Assembly: GCA_050181295.1 (NCBI GenBank)
Contig: JBFXDI010000132.1
Span: 1 to 10,860 of the forward strand
Length of the DNA stretch: 10,860 bases
Source of the DNA: JBFXDI01 sp050181295
GTDB taxonomy: Bacteria; Pseudomonadota; Alphaproteobacteria; Rhizobiales; Aestuariivirgaceae
Reading direction: 5' to 3'
Below are positions 1-7,246 of this stretch, piece by piece. Below the pieces are notes generated by a model, which was given only the letters and a program-made list of their open reading frames with translations, had not been told where the DNA came from and did no database searches. The translations under genes were made by a program, and so were the position numbers. The stretch's first letter is position 1; the number at the start of each line of letters is the position of its first letter.

Positions 1-326
1 AACCCGGCGATTACGTCCTTGGGAGTGAGCTTCGGTGCTGAGCCCCCCCTGCCTTCAGCGACCAGAACGTCGCCATTGGGCAAAACGAGCGCCTGGCGCG
101 GAATCTGAAGATCCGTGGCGATGGCCATAATCGTGTAGCCTTCCGGCACCGTCGGCCGCTGGTCACCCCAGGCTGCGGGGTCTGCAATTGTCATGGAAGG
201 AAGGAGTCCGCGCTGCGGACTTGGAAGGTTCGGATCGGACCCGTATTGCGGTGTCTCCGGTTCGCTGCCGCAGGCAGCCAGAAGAGCACAGAGGGCGACG
301 ATCGAAAGAAAACGGGGACGCTTCAT
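1..326 (-). CDS. PQQ-dependent sorbosone/glucose dehydrogenase-like lipoprotein, N-terminal part (cut by window edge)
   Basis: Only the first 108 codons are in the window; the gene continues past the left edge. It begins with a lipoprotein signal peptide (basic start MKRPR, hydrophobic core, lipobox LAAC with Cys19), so the product should be a periplasmic lipoprotein. After a Pro-rich spacer come the segments VPEGYTIMAIATDL (residues 60-73) and IPRQALVLPNGDVLVAEGRG (75-94), which match the first beta-propeller blade of the sorbosone dehydrogenase family; PKLTPKDVIAG follows. Family members oxidise sugars or aldoses with pyrroloquinoline quinone and pass electrons to the respiratory chain. PQQ and calcium-binding residues lie outside the window, so the activity is unverified. 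The ATG lies one base after the stop of the DUF2231 gene, with only a weak ribosome site, which suggests translational coupling. A non-PQQ propeller protein is the main alternative. Confidence 0.8.
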   Translation of the reverse strand, partial: MKRPRFLSIVALCALLAACGSEPETPQYGSDPNLPSPQRGLLPSMTIADPAAWGDQRPTVPEGYTIMAIATDLQIPRQALVLPNGDVLVAEGRGGSAPKLTPKDVIAG

Positions 327-327
327 A

Positions 328-750
328 TCAGAACCCGCGCGAAATAGTGGAGAAGCCGAGAATGGTAGCTGCGATAGAAAACACAGCCACGATCGCCGAA
401 AGAATGAGGGCGGCGGGCATGCTCGCCCACGCGTCCATGGAATGAACCAGCACATTGAGGAAACCTAAGAGGAACGCCGCCAGCAGAATGAGAACATAAG
501 CGATCTGCCGCCCTTCACGCTGGTGGGAGCGGAGCAGTCCAATGACCGCCCTAACTAGCGCGAAGCCGCTAAACACCAAACCGCCGACGATCAACCAGGA
601 CGCAAAATTCTTCCACTGCACCTCGTGGCTCAACCAATATGCGACGTCGTTGAGCAAAACGCCCAGAAACAACGGCACCGTTCCCGCGAGCAGAAACGCA
701 TGCAGTGGATGAAGCGGCCTTTGGGAAGGTCGTTCTAGAACGGCGGACAT
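328..750 (-). CDS. DUF2231 family four-helix membrane protein
   Basis: This is a 140-residue integral membrane protein with four predicted helices at about 14-39, 49-72, 82-103 and 111-136. The N-terminal HPLH motif (His14, His17) and the conserved polar pair His103/Asp106 near the end of helix 3 fit the DUF2231 family, whose biochemical role is not established. I chose the ATG at 750 because AAGGAAGGAAAG lies just upstream of it; an in-frame extension to 825 is possible but has no such signal and adds an unconserved tail. The stop sits one base before the dehydrogenase-like lipoprotein gene, so the two are almost surely co-transcribed. A membrane partner that takes electrons from, or anchors, the dehydrogenase is an inference from position only. 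Confidence 0.8.
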   Translation of the reverse strand: MSAVLERPSQRPLHPLHAFLLAGTVPLFLGVLLNDVAYWLSHEVQWKNFASWLIVGGLVFSGFALVRAVIGLLRSHQREGRQIAYVLILLAAFLLGFLNVLVHSMDAWASMPAALILSAIVAVFSIAATILGFSTISRGF

Positions 751-865
751 GGCGGCTTTCCTTCCTTGGGGGACAGGCAAATCAAACGGGTGGGAACCAA
801 GAGGCGGCTGAAATTGGTGCTCCAAACTTTCGTCTGGCGCATCTCATCGCAACCCCACGCAGCCT

Positions 866-890
866 AATGCGCGTAGAACGCTGATGTTCC
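866..890 (-). promoter_or_regulatory. possible EcfG-type promoter for the DUF2231-dehydrogenase pair
   Basis: On the minus strand GGAAC (890-886) is followed after 16 bases by CATT (869-866). The alphaproteobacterial general stress sigma factor EcfG typically recognises GGAAC-N16/17-CGTT, so this is one mismatch away in the -10 element. It lies about 115 bases upstream of the ATG at 750, in the gap that separates this pair from the oxidase operon. A match this short can occur by chance. Confidence 0.25.
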
Positions 891-937
891 GATTGGCAGG
901 CGGCCACCCAAAGGCGACGGCCCCGGGGCACTACCCG

Positions 938-2005
938 TCAATCTGCAACAGGCGATTGGACATAATAGGCAGCCACATCCTCAATATCCTGATCCGACAA
1001 GCCTTTGGCGATATGCTCCATAAGATGTGCGTAGCGACTGCCTCCGCGACTACCCGCCCGGAAAAGCCTGAGCTGCGCAGCGACATAGTCTGGGCTTTGG
1101 CCCCCCAGCGCCGGGTACAGGGGGTTGCGGCCCTCGCCTCGGTGGCAGGAGGCACAGGCGGGCACTGCTCGCGCGGGCTGTCCCTGCTCCACGATGCGCG
1201 CGCCAGCCAGCACGTCGCCGCCAGCACGTGGGCTGCCAGGTGCTTGCCGGAGTTCGGCATAGTAGCGAGCGATCTCCCTCCGCTCGTCCTGTGTTATGGC
1301 CATGGCGGGGACGGACATGATGCCGCTTGGCCGATCCCCTTTCGCGTAGGCATCGAGGCTCCCTAGAAGATAGGCCTCGCTCTGGCCGGCGAGGTTGGGA
1401 ACGAGCGGGCTTCGGCCAACCCCGTCACTGCCGTGGCAGCGAGCGCACTCGGCGAGAAGGGTGGAAACAGGCCTCGGAATAGCGCCCCCGGGCACTGGCG
1501 TTCCATAAGCCAGTTCGCGATAGCGCTGAGCATCGAGGCGCGGCAATTGGCGCAGGAACGCCACCATGGCCCAAACCTCGTCGTCGCGCGCTTGTGTCGG
1601 CCAGGCCGGCATGCCTGTGAAACGGATGCCGTGCTTCACCAGCCTGAAGAGTTCGGCATTCGACCATTCGCCCACGGTCTTGGTTAGGTCCGGCGGCAGG
1701 GGAAGCATCCTGAGAACGCTCGGAGAGCGCGGCTCGCCCGGCGCCCCGTGGCAGACCGCGCAGCCGCGCGCGAAATGTCCGGCGGCAGGCTGGATTCCGG
1801 CGTCCGGCAGACGAGCGGGCTCCTCGACGGCAAGCGCATACGTCCGAATGGCCGACCGCATGGCGAGTTGCAGAAACCATTCTGTGACCTTCCAATGCCC
1901 GCTCGAGGCACCGACATTGAAGAAGCCGATCCATGCGAAGAGCAAGACCGCAAAGGGAAGGACCGCAAGCGCCATCGCGAGGTGCTTCCAGTCGACCTTC
2001 ATCAT
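938..2005 (-). CDS. membrane-anchored triheme cytochrome c (monoheme domain plus c4-like diheme module)
   Basis: The 355-residue protein has an uncleaved N-terminal anchor (about residues 9-31) and three CxxCH heme c sites: CAVCH (82-86), CARCH (187-191) and CASCH (284-288). Likely axial methionines are Met132 in GIRFTGMPAWP, one of Met230/Met235 in IMSVPAM, and Met329 in YAHLMEHIAKGL. Domains 2 and 3 share the NLAGQS/ALGGQS segments and a closing A-x-Y-Y segment with diheme cytochrome c4, while domain 1 is a separate class I-like domain. It should face the periplasm and carry electrons, probably to the caa3 oxidase encoded upstream. The start overlaps the ctaG stop: ATG at 2005 gives a 4-base ATGA overlap, and the ATG at 2002 is equally possible. 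It is the last gene of the oxidase operon. A cytochrome subunit of a dehydrogenase complex is the main alternative. Confidence 0.9.
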   Translation of the reverse strand: MMKVDWKHLAMALAVLPFAVLLFAWIGFFNVGASSGHWKVTEWFLQLAMRSAIRTYALAVEEPARLPDAGIQPAAGHFARGCAVCHGAPGEPRSPSVLRMLPLPPDLTKTVGEWSNAELFRLVKHGIRFTGMPAWPTQARDDEVWAMVAFLRQLPRLDAQRYRELAYGTPVPGGAIPRPVSTLLAECARCHGSDGVGRSPLVPNLAGQSEAYLLGSLDAYAKGDRPSGIMSVPAMAITQDERREIARYYAELRQAPGSPRAGGDVLAGARIVEQGQPARAVPACASCHRGEGRNPLYPALGGQSPDYVAAQLRLFRAGSRGGSRYAHLMEHIAKGLSDQDIEDVAAYYVQSPVAD

Positions 2006-2628
2006 CGAGCCTCCATCGGCTGCCCGACAAGCCTGGCGACAAGCGCCAATCCGCCGGCGAGATAGATCGCCGCACCCACGAGCAGCATCAGCACCCCTCC
2101 TGCCTCCTGATCCTGCTGCGCTGTTAGCGAAACCCCGAGGCAGGTCACATTGTCGATGCCGAACAGAGGCCGGGGACTTAGCGCCAGAAGCGCTCCCAGC
2201 AGCGTCATGTGCACGGACGTGAGCAGCAGACCGAACGCGCCCGCAGCGGCCCGCGCCTTTTCATCCCCCCGTCCGCGGCCGATGCAGGCGAGCCAGAGCA
2301 CAAGACCAGCCGCGAGGAATATGAACTGTTCCAGGGCGGTGACGAAAACGTTGGCCTCGGCCATCGCCCTCATGACAGGCGCGTGCCACACCCAGACCAC
2401 GACCAGCTCGAGGATCGAGGCCGGAACCGGCGCCAGGAGGGCGCTCTGGCCCGAAAAATCCCAGCGCGTCCCCACCAGTCCAACCGCGACGAGCGGCGCA
2501 GCGACGGCCACGACCCCCATATGCGCGAGCATGTGGGCGGCGAAGGATTCTCGATAGACATCGAGTAGCGGGCCTCCCCAGATCAGCGTCAGCACGAGCA
2601 GACCCGTCGCGAGTGCCAGCCTCCTCAT
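2002..2628 (-). CDS. ctaG: CtaG-type (caa3_CtaG family) cytochrome c oxidase assembly factor
   Basis: A 208-residue polytopic membrane protein. It has the histidine pattern of the caa3_CtaG family: His32 and His36 in AHMLAHM, His82 in WVWHAP, His140 in TSVHMTLLG, and the late segment AQQDQEAGG (170-178). Family members are needed to assemble caa3 oxidases and are thought to act in copper delivery; they are unrelated to Cox11, which is also sometimes called CtaG. The length is short for the family, which often reaches 240-300 residues. Its ATG overlaps the preceding small membrane gene by 4 bases (ATGA) and its stop overlaps the triheme cytochrome start, so translation is coupled on both sides. 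No Cox11, Sco or heme A synthase gene is in the window. Confidence 0.9.
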   Translation of the reverse strand: MRRLALATGLLVLTLIWGGPLLDVYRESFAAHMLAHMGVVAVAAPLVAVGLVGTRWDFSGQSALLAPVPASILELVVVWVWHAPVMRAMAEANVFVTALEQFIFLAAGLVLWLACIGRGRGDEKARAAAGAFGLLLTSVHMTLLGALLALSPRPLFGIDNVTCLGVSLTAQQDQEAGGVLMLLVGAAIYLAGGLALVARLVGQPMEAR

Positions 2629-3005
2629 CGTGCGCAGTCCGTAATGAATAGCGCAGGCAGTGCGACATAAATGACGGCGACGAAGCTCAGGGCCGAGAGG
2701 AGCAACGTCGCGAAGCCTTGGAAGAGTCGGCGGTCCCGTGCCGTCGGATCATCGTGCGGGGGGTCTTCCGTTCCAAATCCCCATTGCCGCCAGGCAAGCC
2801 AAGCGGAGAGTAGAATGAGAAGGAGCGCGAGGAGAGTGACTACACCGATGGCGGTCCGCACCATATCGAACCCGAAGGCGAACTGGCCCGCCTTGGCGCA
2901 GTAGATGGCAGCGCCGACATAGCAAAGGAGAAAGTGCATGGCCCAGACCGTGGGACCTGTGAAAAGGGTCCAGAGCGACTCGATTTCTCGGAGTTCCGTG
3001 CGCAT
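2625..3005 (-). CDS. small three-helix membrane protein of the caa3 oxidase operon
   Basis: I do not recognise a named family. The 126-residue product has three predicted membrane helices, about 12-36, 47-72 and 96-121, with a hydrophilic charged loop between helices 2 and 3 (GTEDPPHDDPTARDRR). The first helix carries GPTVWAMHFLLCY, with a histidine and aromatic residues that could matter functionally. The gene starts 3 bases after the coxA-coxC stop and overlaps ctaG by 4 bases, so it is firmly in the oxidase operon. A role as an extra oxidase subunit (a subunit IV analogue) or assembly helper follows from position and topology only. Confidence 0.75.
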   Translation of the reverse strand: MRTELREIESLWTLFTGPTVWAMHFLLCYVGAAIYCAKAGQFAFGFDMVRTAIGVVTLLALLLILLSAWLAWRQWGFGTEDPPHDDPTARDRRLFQGFATLLLSALSFVAVIYVALPALFITDCAR

Positions 3006-3008
3006 CGC

Positions 3009-5522
3009 TCAGACCGCCAGTGGAAACAGACCGATCACAGCGAACGTGACGACCGCGGTGACGGCCAGGAAGTGCCAATAGAGGGTGGAGTTGCGGAGGT
3101 CCATGTCGTGGACAGGAGTGAGCCTTCCAGCGAGGCTCCGGGAGAGACAGTAGGCTTGCATGATCCCGCCCACCGCCGCGTGCGTCACCGCCCAGATCAC
3201 GAGCACCCACACGATCGCGGGATAGACATGGGCGGTCGGGTCCATGCCCGCCTGCCAGGGTCCAAGGCAGGCGGCAGCCGAGGCGGCAAACGTTAGAAGG
3301 AGGGAGCCGAAGAGACTTCCCAGCATGGCGCCCGTAGCGGCCCGCGCATTGAGGGCGCGGGCTGCGATCATGAGCACCCAGGCGGCGAGAAAGCCAGCCC
3401 CGGCCAGAAGAGGCCAGAATGTCCCCGGCCCCGCATGGCCGCCCCGAAAATCCTGGTGGATGGTCCAGTAGAAAAAGTAGCTGAAGACGAGGCTAGCAAA
3501 GGCCGCTGCGTCGCCCGCCATAGTGATGAACGTGGCCCACCAGCCGACCGATGCCGGGCCCGACGCATAGAGCGGCAGGGAGAGACCGAGGCCCACGTCC
3601 TTCCTGGGTTTCTCCGGGATCTCCCCGGTGCCGGTCCAGAGCCAGGTCAGGATCGCCGTGAGCGCCAGGAGCCCTGAGACCCCCGATGCAACCCACCATT
3701 CGAATGTCAGGGAGATGAAGACCCCGCCGAGCGTGAAGGCGGAGATGATCGACAGATAGGAGGTGCCCGAGACTCGCAGACACTGCTCCGGCTCGGCGTC
3801 GAGCACAGACGTGACGAGTGTCTCCCGCCGACCGTCTTCCGCATCCGGCAAGTAATAGCGTCCGGCATTGACGTCGCGCGCAAGCGCCACCTGGTCCCAG
3901 AGCGGATAACGGCTCGTGATCACCGGAACAGACCTCACCCCCCAATTCTCCTCCGGTTCGGTAATCCATTCGAGGGTTCCGGCGTTCCACGGATTGGTTT
4001 CCCCGCGCGCCTGCCGCTTGGGACGCAGCACGTCGAAGACGACCACCAGGACGCCCGCGGCGAATACAAAGGCGCCGATCGTGGAAACCAGGTTGAGCGT
4101 GTCCCAGCCCATGTCGGCCGGGTATGTGAAGACCCGGCGGGGCATCCCGCGCAGCCCCGTGATGTGCATCGGGAAGAAGCCGATGTTGAAGCCGACGAAC
4201 ATCAGCCAGAACGAGGTCCGCCCAAATCGGTCGGAGAGCCGGCACCCACCGATGAGCGGGTAGTAGTAGTAGATTCCTGCGACGACTGGGAACAGCATGC
4301 CGCCGATCAGCACGTAGTGCAGGTGAGCGACAATGAAATAGGTGTCGTGCGCCTGCCAATCGAAAGGCGCGAGCGCCACCATGACGCCGGTGAGACCGCC
4401 AATGACGAAGATGGCGATGCCTCCGGCGCCAAACAGCATGGGTGTGGAGAAGATCACACGCCCCGCCAGCATGGTCGCTATGAAGACGAAGATCTGCACC
4501 GCAGTCGGGATCGCGACCGCCTCCGATGCCGCGGAAAAGAAGGCAAGCGAGATCTGCGGCAGTCCCGTCGCGAACATGTGGTGGACCCACAGGCCGAAGC
4601 TCAGGAAGCCGGTGCCGACGGCGGCAAGCACGATCCATGAATAGCCCACGATCGGCCGCTGGGCGAAGGTCGGCACAATCATGGCAAGGAGAGCGATCGC
4701 CGGGAGGAAGATGATGTAGACCTCGGGATGGCCGAAGATCCAGAACAGATGCTGCCACAGGATCGGATCTCCGCCGCGCGTAGCGTCGAAGAACGGCCAG
4801 TCGAACATCCGCTGTAGCTCGAACAGGATGTCGCCCGCGATGAGCGGTGGGAAGGCAAAAAGGATCATGCCCGCCACGATCAGCAGGTACCAGGCGAAGA
4901 GGGGCATCAGATTGATGCGCATGCCCGGCGCACGACACTTCATGATGCCGACGATGAGTTCGACAGCGGCGGCAATGGAGGCCACCTCGATGAAGGAGAG
5001 GCCAAGGAGCCAGATGTCGGCGCCAATGCCCGAGAGCTCCTTGTCGGTCGCAAGCGGTGGATACATGAACCAACCGCTCGAAGGCGCCGCGCCGAAGAAG
5101 ATCGAGCCGCAGACGAACACGCCTCCGATCGCGAAGCACCAGAACCCGAAGGCGGAGAGACGCGGGAATGGCAGCTCGCGCGCCCCGAGCATCGGCGGCA
5201 GCAGGAAGATCGCGACCGCCTCGAAGATCGGGACCGCGAATAGAAACATCATCACGGTGCCGTGCAGCGTGAAGGCCTGATTGAAGACCTCCGCTGAAAG
5301 AAAGTTGTTTCCCGGCACAGCGAGCTGGGTGCGCACGAGGAGCGCCAGAACGCCCGCGAACAGCATGAAGGCGAAGGCGGTCGCCCCATACCAGAGCCCG
5401 ATCTGCGTGTTGTTGACGCTCGTCCAGTATCGCCAGCCCTTCGGATTGGCCCAGACGGCCCGCAGGCGCCCCTCCTGCGCCTTGCGCTCGGCCTCGGGCC
5501 AGGGTGGGGAAGGCGCGCTCAC
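3009..5522 (-). CDS. ctaD: cytochrome c oxidase subunit I-III fusion (caa3 type)
   Basis: An 837-residue fusion (numbered from GTG 5522). Residues 1 to about 500 are subunit I, with about 12 helices. Heme a ligands are His87 and His402, the heme a3 ligand is His400, CuB ligands are His265, His314 and His315, and GHPEVY supplies Glu267 and Tyr269 (the His-Tyr crosslink pair). This is the proton-pumping O2 reduction core of an A-type oxidase in the inner membrane. A hydrophilic linker (about 500-585) and two helices lead into a subunit III-like domain (about 655-837), where Asp671 sits at the place of the usual subunit III glutamate. Several proton-channel residues are altered: Gln343 at the K-channel lysine, Ala280 at the K-channel serine, Glu116 at the D-channel aspartate. 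GTG 5522 is preferred over TTG 5540 because GAGGGG lies 5 bases ahead and the overlap with coxB becomes the 4-base GTGA seen elsewhere in this operon. Confidence 0.95.
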   Translation of the reverse strand: MSAPSPPWPEAERKAQEGRLRAVWANPKGWRYWTSVNNTQIGLWYGATAFAFMLFAGVLALLVRTQLAVPGNNFLSAEVFNQAFTLHGTVMMFLFAVPIFEAVAIFLLPPMLGARELPFPRLSAFGFWCFAIGGVFVCGSIFFGAAPSSGWFMYPPLATDKELSGIGADIWLLGLSFIEVASIAAAVELIVGIMKCRAPGMRINLMPLFAWYLLIVAGMILFAFPPLIAGDILFELQRMFDWPFFDATRGGDPILWQHLFWIFGHPEVYIIFLPAIALLAMIVPTFAQRPIVGYSWIVLAAVGTGFLSFGLWVHHMFATGLPQISLAFFSAASEAVAIPTAVQIFVFIATMLAGRVIFSTPMLFGAGGIAIFVIGGLTGVMVALAPFDWQAHDTYFIVAHLHYVLIGGMLFPVVAGIYYYYPLIGGCRLSDRFGRTSFWLMFVGFNIGFFPMHITGLRGMPRRVFTYPADMGWDTLNLVSTIGAFVFAAGVLVVVFDVLRPKRQARGETNPWNAGTLEWITEPEENWGVRSVPVITSRYPLWDQVALARDVNAGRYYLPDAEDGRRETLVTSVLDAEPEQCLRVSGTSYLSIISAFTLGGVFISLTFEWWVASGVSGLLALTAILTWLWTGTGEIPEKPRKDVGLGLSLPLYASGPASVGWWATFITMAGDAAAFASLVFSYFFYWTIHQDFRGGHAGPGTFWPLLAGAGFLAAWVLMIAARALNARAATGAMLGSLFGSLLLTFAASAAACLGPWQAGMDPTAHVYPAIVWVLVIWAVTHAAVGGIMQAYCLSRSLAGRLTPVHDMDLRNSTLYWHFLAVTAVVTFAVIGLFPLAV

Positions 5523-6538
5523 TTGAGCCCCTCGAGCCAAACCGCGATGGCGCGAATATCATCCGGGGGCAGCATGCCAAAAGCTGGCATCCGGGCGCCT
5601 GGCTTGACGGCGGCAGGATTTGAGATGAAGCGGGCGATCTGCTCCTGCGAGATCTCCAGCACGCCCGCCCCGAGCGCCAGCCGTGAGCCTATATGCGAAA
5701 GGTCGGGACCGATCACGCCCCTTGCCCCGGTTCCCTGGACGGTGTGACAAGCTCCGCAGCCATGCGAGAGGAAGAGGTCCCGTCCGCGGCCTTCGACGTT
5801 GGGCGATGGCACAGTGCGGGCATCGAGCCAGGACCGAAAATCATCTGCCTCCATGGCGACCGCTGGAAAAGCCATGAGGGCATGCGAGGTGCCGCAATAC
5901 TCCGCGCAAGCTCCGCGGAAAGTGCCTGCCCGGTTTGCCTCGATCGTCAGCCGATTCGTGCGGCCGGGGATCATATCCATCTTGCCGGCAAATGGCGGGA
6001 TCCAGAAGGAATGGATGACGTCCTTCGCCTGGAGGGTGAAGGTCACTCGCTCGCCGACCGGCACTCTGATCTCGTTGGCTGAAACAACGTTCCTGCCGTC
6101 GGGCAGCAGATAGGTAACCCGCCACCAGTATTGCTCGCCCACAACCTCGATCTTAAGCGTGTCGGTCGCACCGGCCGGACTCCAAGGCCGCAGGAAAGGC
6201 ATCAGCCAGAGGGCATAGGCAAGAAGCGCGGCAAGGGTCGTGGTTGGAAGAAAAGCACCACCCCAGAAAATCAGCTTCCCCGCCTTCTTCTCGTCAAGAG
6301 CCGGGCCGTTTCGATTCAATGCATGGGCCAGGAGGCCAACGACCAGGATCCAGGCCATCGCACCACCGACCACCATGACGAGAAAGAGCGTCGCCACCTT
6401 CTCGGCCTCCGAACCCGCAGGGTCGAGGGCCGACTGGACGCCAGAGCAACCGGAAAGCGCCGAGGCGAAGCTCGCGATGAGGAGGCCACGCCGCGCGCGT
6501 TCGCGGCTCTGGGCGTTCCGGCGCTCGATCAATGACAT
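5519..6538 (-). CDS. coxB: cytochrome c oxidase subunit II with fused heme c domain (caa3 type)
   Basis: This 339-residue protein accepts electrons on the periplasmic side. It starts with a lipoprotein-type signal (LSGC, Cys31), then two helices (about 48-72 and 90-114). The cupredoxin domain has the dinuclear CuA ligands His176, Cys211, Glu213, Cys215, His219 and Met222, and the aromatic patch QYWWR (136-140) used for electron entry. A C-terminal cytochrome c domain has CGACH (261-265) and the probable axial Met317 in ARMPAF. This covalently attached cytochrome defines a caa3 enzyme. No acidic residue occurs from 84 to 125, so the helix 2 glutamate that feeds the K-channel in canonical enzymes is absent. 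The ATG at 6538 has AGGATGGG shortly upstream. It is the first gene of the operon, and its stop overlaps the subunit I-III start. Confidence 0.95.
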   Translation of the reverse strand: MSLIERRNAQSRERARRGLLIASFASALSGCSGVQSALDPAGSEAEKVATLFLVMVVGGAMAWILVVGLLAHALNRNGPALDEKKAGKLIFWGGAFLPTTTLAALLAYALWLMPFLRPWSPAGATDTLKIEVVGEQYWWRVTYLLPDGRNVVSANEIRVPVGERVTFTLQAKDVIHSFWIPPFAGKMDMIPGRTNRLTIEANRAGTFRGACAEYCGTSHALMAFPAVAMEADDFRSWLDARTVPSPNVEGRGRDLFLSHGCGACHTVQGTGARGVIGPDLSHIGSRLALGAGVLEISQEQIARFISNPAAVKPGARMPAFGMLPPDDIRAIAVWLEGLK

Positions 6539-6680
6539 CGACCCATCCTAGCCCGCTGGCAGATGGGGTGCACGAGGAGTTGCGGATTGCAGGGCTTCGA
6601 CGCCGCTCGTCGTGCAGGCGCTCGCGGATCCGCGCTGGAAAGTCGAGGTCTCGGCCGTGGCGGCTGCGACGAGGTAGCTT
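6539..6680. other. intergenic region upstream of the oxidase operon
   Basis: These 142 bases should hold the promoter of the oxidase operon and the end of the transcript of the FecR-like gene. I see no convincing -35/-10 pair and no hairpin followed by a T-run. The only marked element is a perfect 12-base palindrome, CGCGGATCCGCG, at 6623-6634, about 85 bases before the coxB start. It could be an operator or chance in GC-rich DNA. Confidence 0.35.
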
Positions 6681-7115
6681 TTACGGACTTACGCCGCCGC
6701 CGTTATTGTTGTCGGTCAGCAGGATGATCGCCACGACGCCGCCGCCTATGACACCCATTGCCGCTGCCGGCACGACCCAGTCGGGAGTGTCGCCATCCAA
6801 GGCTCGGCTCGAACTCTCTTCCAGATCAGCGCTGGTCTTGAGGCAGGGAGCCCGGCTCATCACGACGACCACCGCGCCCGGCTTGACCGGCACCTTGCAA
6901 TCCTGGTTGTAGACGACGATCGCCGAACCGCCCTTGTCCGCCATCACGCGGTCGCCGGCATTGAGCTGGTAGGACCCGAGAACCGGGCTGAAGCCTTCGC
7001 CCTGGTTGACCGAAACGGGGCCGCGAACATTCTCCACCCGCACTTCGGCCTGCGCGAGGCCGATGCCGGTGATCATGGCCAGCGTTGCCGCTGCAAACTG
7101 CATTCGACGTTTCAT
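6681..7115 (-). CDS. exported protein with FecR-like region and C-terminal membrane anchor, function unknown
   Basis: No named family is recognised with certainty. The 144-residue product has a signal peptide (cleavage near AQA-EV, residues 21-25). A beta-rich middle follows, with LNAGDRVMADKGGSAIVVY (51-69) and VPVKPGAVVVV (75-85), resembling the GD-x-V...S-A-x-V pattern of FecR-type domains. Two cysteines, Cys73 and Cys91, could form a disulfide. A probable helix at about 114-134 is followed by a short polar tail, DNNNGGGVSP. The likely topology is periplasmic domain, one membrane helix, short cytoplasmic tail. AGGGGG lies just upstream of the ATG. The gene stands alone between the oxidase operon and a divergent gene, with no sigma/anti-sigma gene visible, so a signalling role is speculative. 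Confidence 0.7.
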   Translation of the reverse strand: MKRRMQFAAATLAMITGIGLAQAEVRVENVRGPVSVNQGEGFSPVLGSYQLNAGDRVMADKGGSAIVVYNQDCKVPVKPGAVVVVMSRAPCLKTSADLEESSSRALDGDTPDWVVPAAAMGVIGGGVVAIILLTDNNNGGGVSP

Positions 7116-7204
7116 GGGACGCCCCCTGCGATTCTTAATCTTCTGGAACTCATCCTAGGTACTTCAGAAAGCACGAGCCGCCGTGACTTTCGCCTTCGAG
7201 AGGG

Positions 7205-7246
7205 ACAGCCGGGGACCGAGTGTGGCGGCGCCTAGCCCCCGGCTGT
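7205..7246. repeat. 10-base inverted repeat in divergent promoter region
   Basis: ACAGCCGGGG (7205-7214) is exactly complementary to CCCCGGCTGT (7237-7246), separated by 22 bases. There is no T-run on either side, so it does not look like an intrinsic terminator. It may be an operator or an RNA stem in the leader of the minus-strand gene, whose ATG is 90 bases away. Confidence 0.4.

Noticed and set aside
751..825. N-terminal extension of the DUF2231 protein
   Set aside because: The ATG at 750 has a strong AAGGAAGG ribosome site, and the extra 25 residues look non-conserved and non-membrane.
884..1366. Plus-strand open frame opposite the triheme cytochrome
   Set aside because: Opposite a protein with three intact heme sites; its own translation has no recognisable features.
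5523..5540. TTG start at 5540 for the subunit I-III fusion
   Set aside because: No ribosome site precedes it, while GTG 5522 has GAGGGG at the right distance and gives a 4-base overlap like the other junctions.
3493..5580. Long minus-strand open frame (695 codons) in another frame of the oxidase gene
   Set aside because: It overlaps the clear subunit I-III fusion; its protein is rich in Arg, Ala and His, as expected for an out-of-frame shadow in GC-rich DNA.
6623..6634. 12-base palindrome CGCGGATCCGCG as a regulator site for the oxidase operon
   Set aside because: Short GC-rich palindromes are common in such genomes and there is no second copy or nearby promoter element, so it is only mentioned in the region note.
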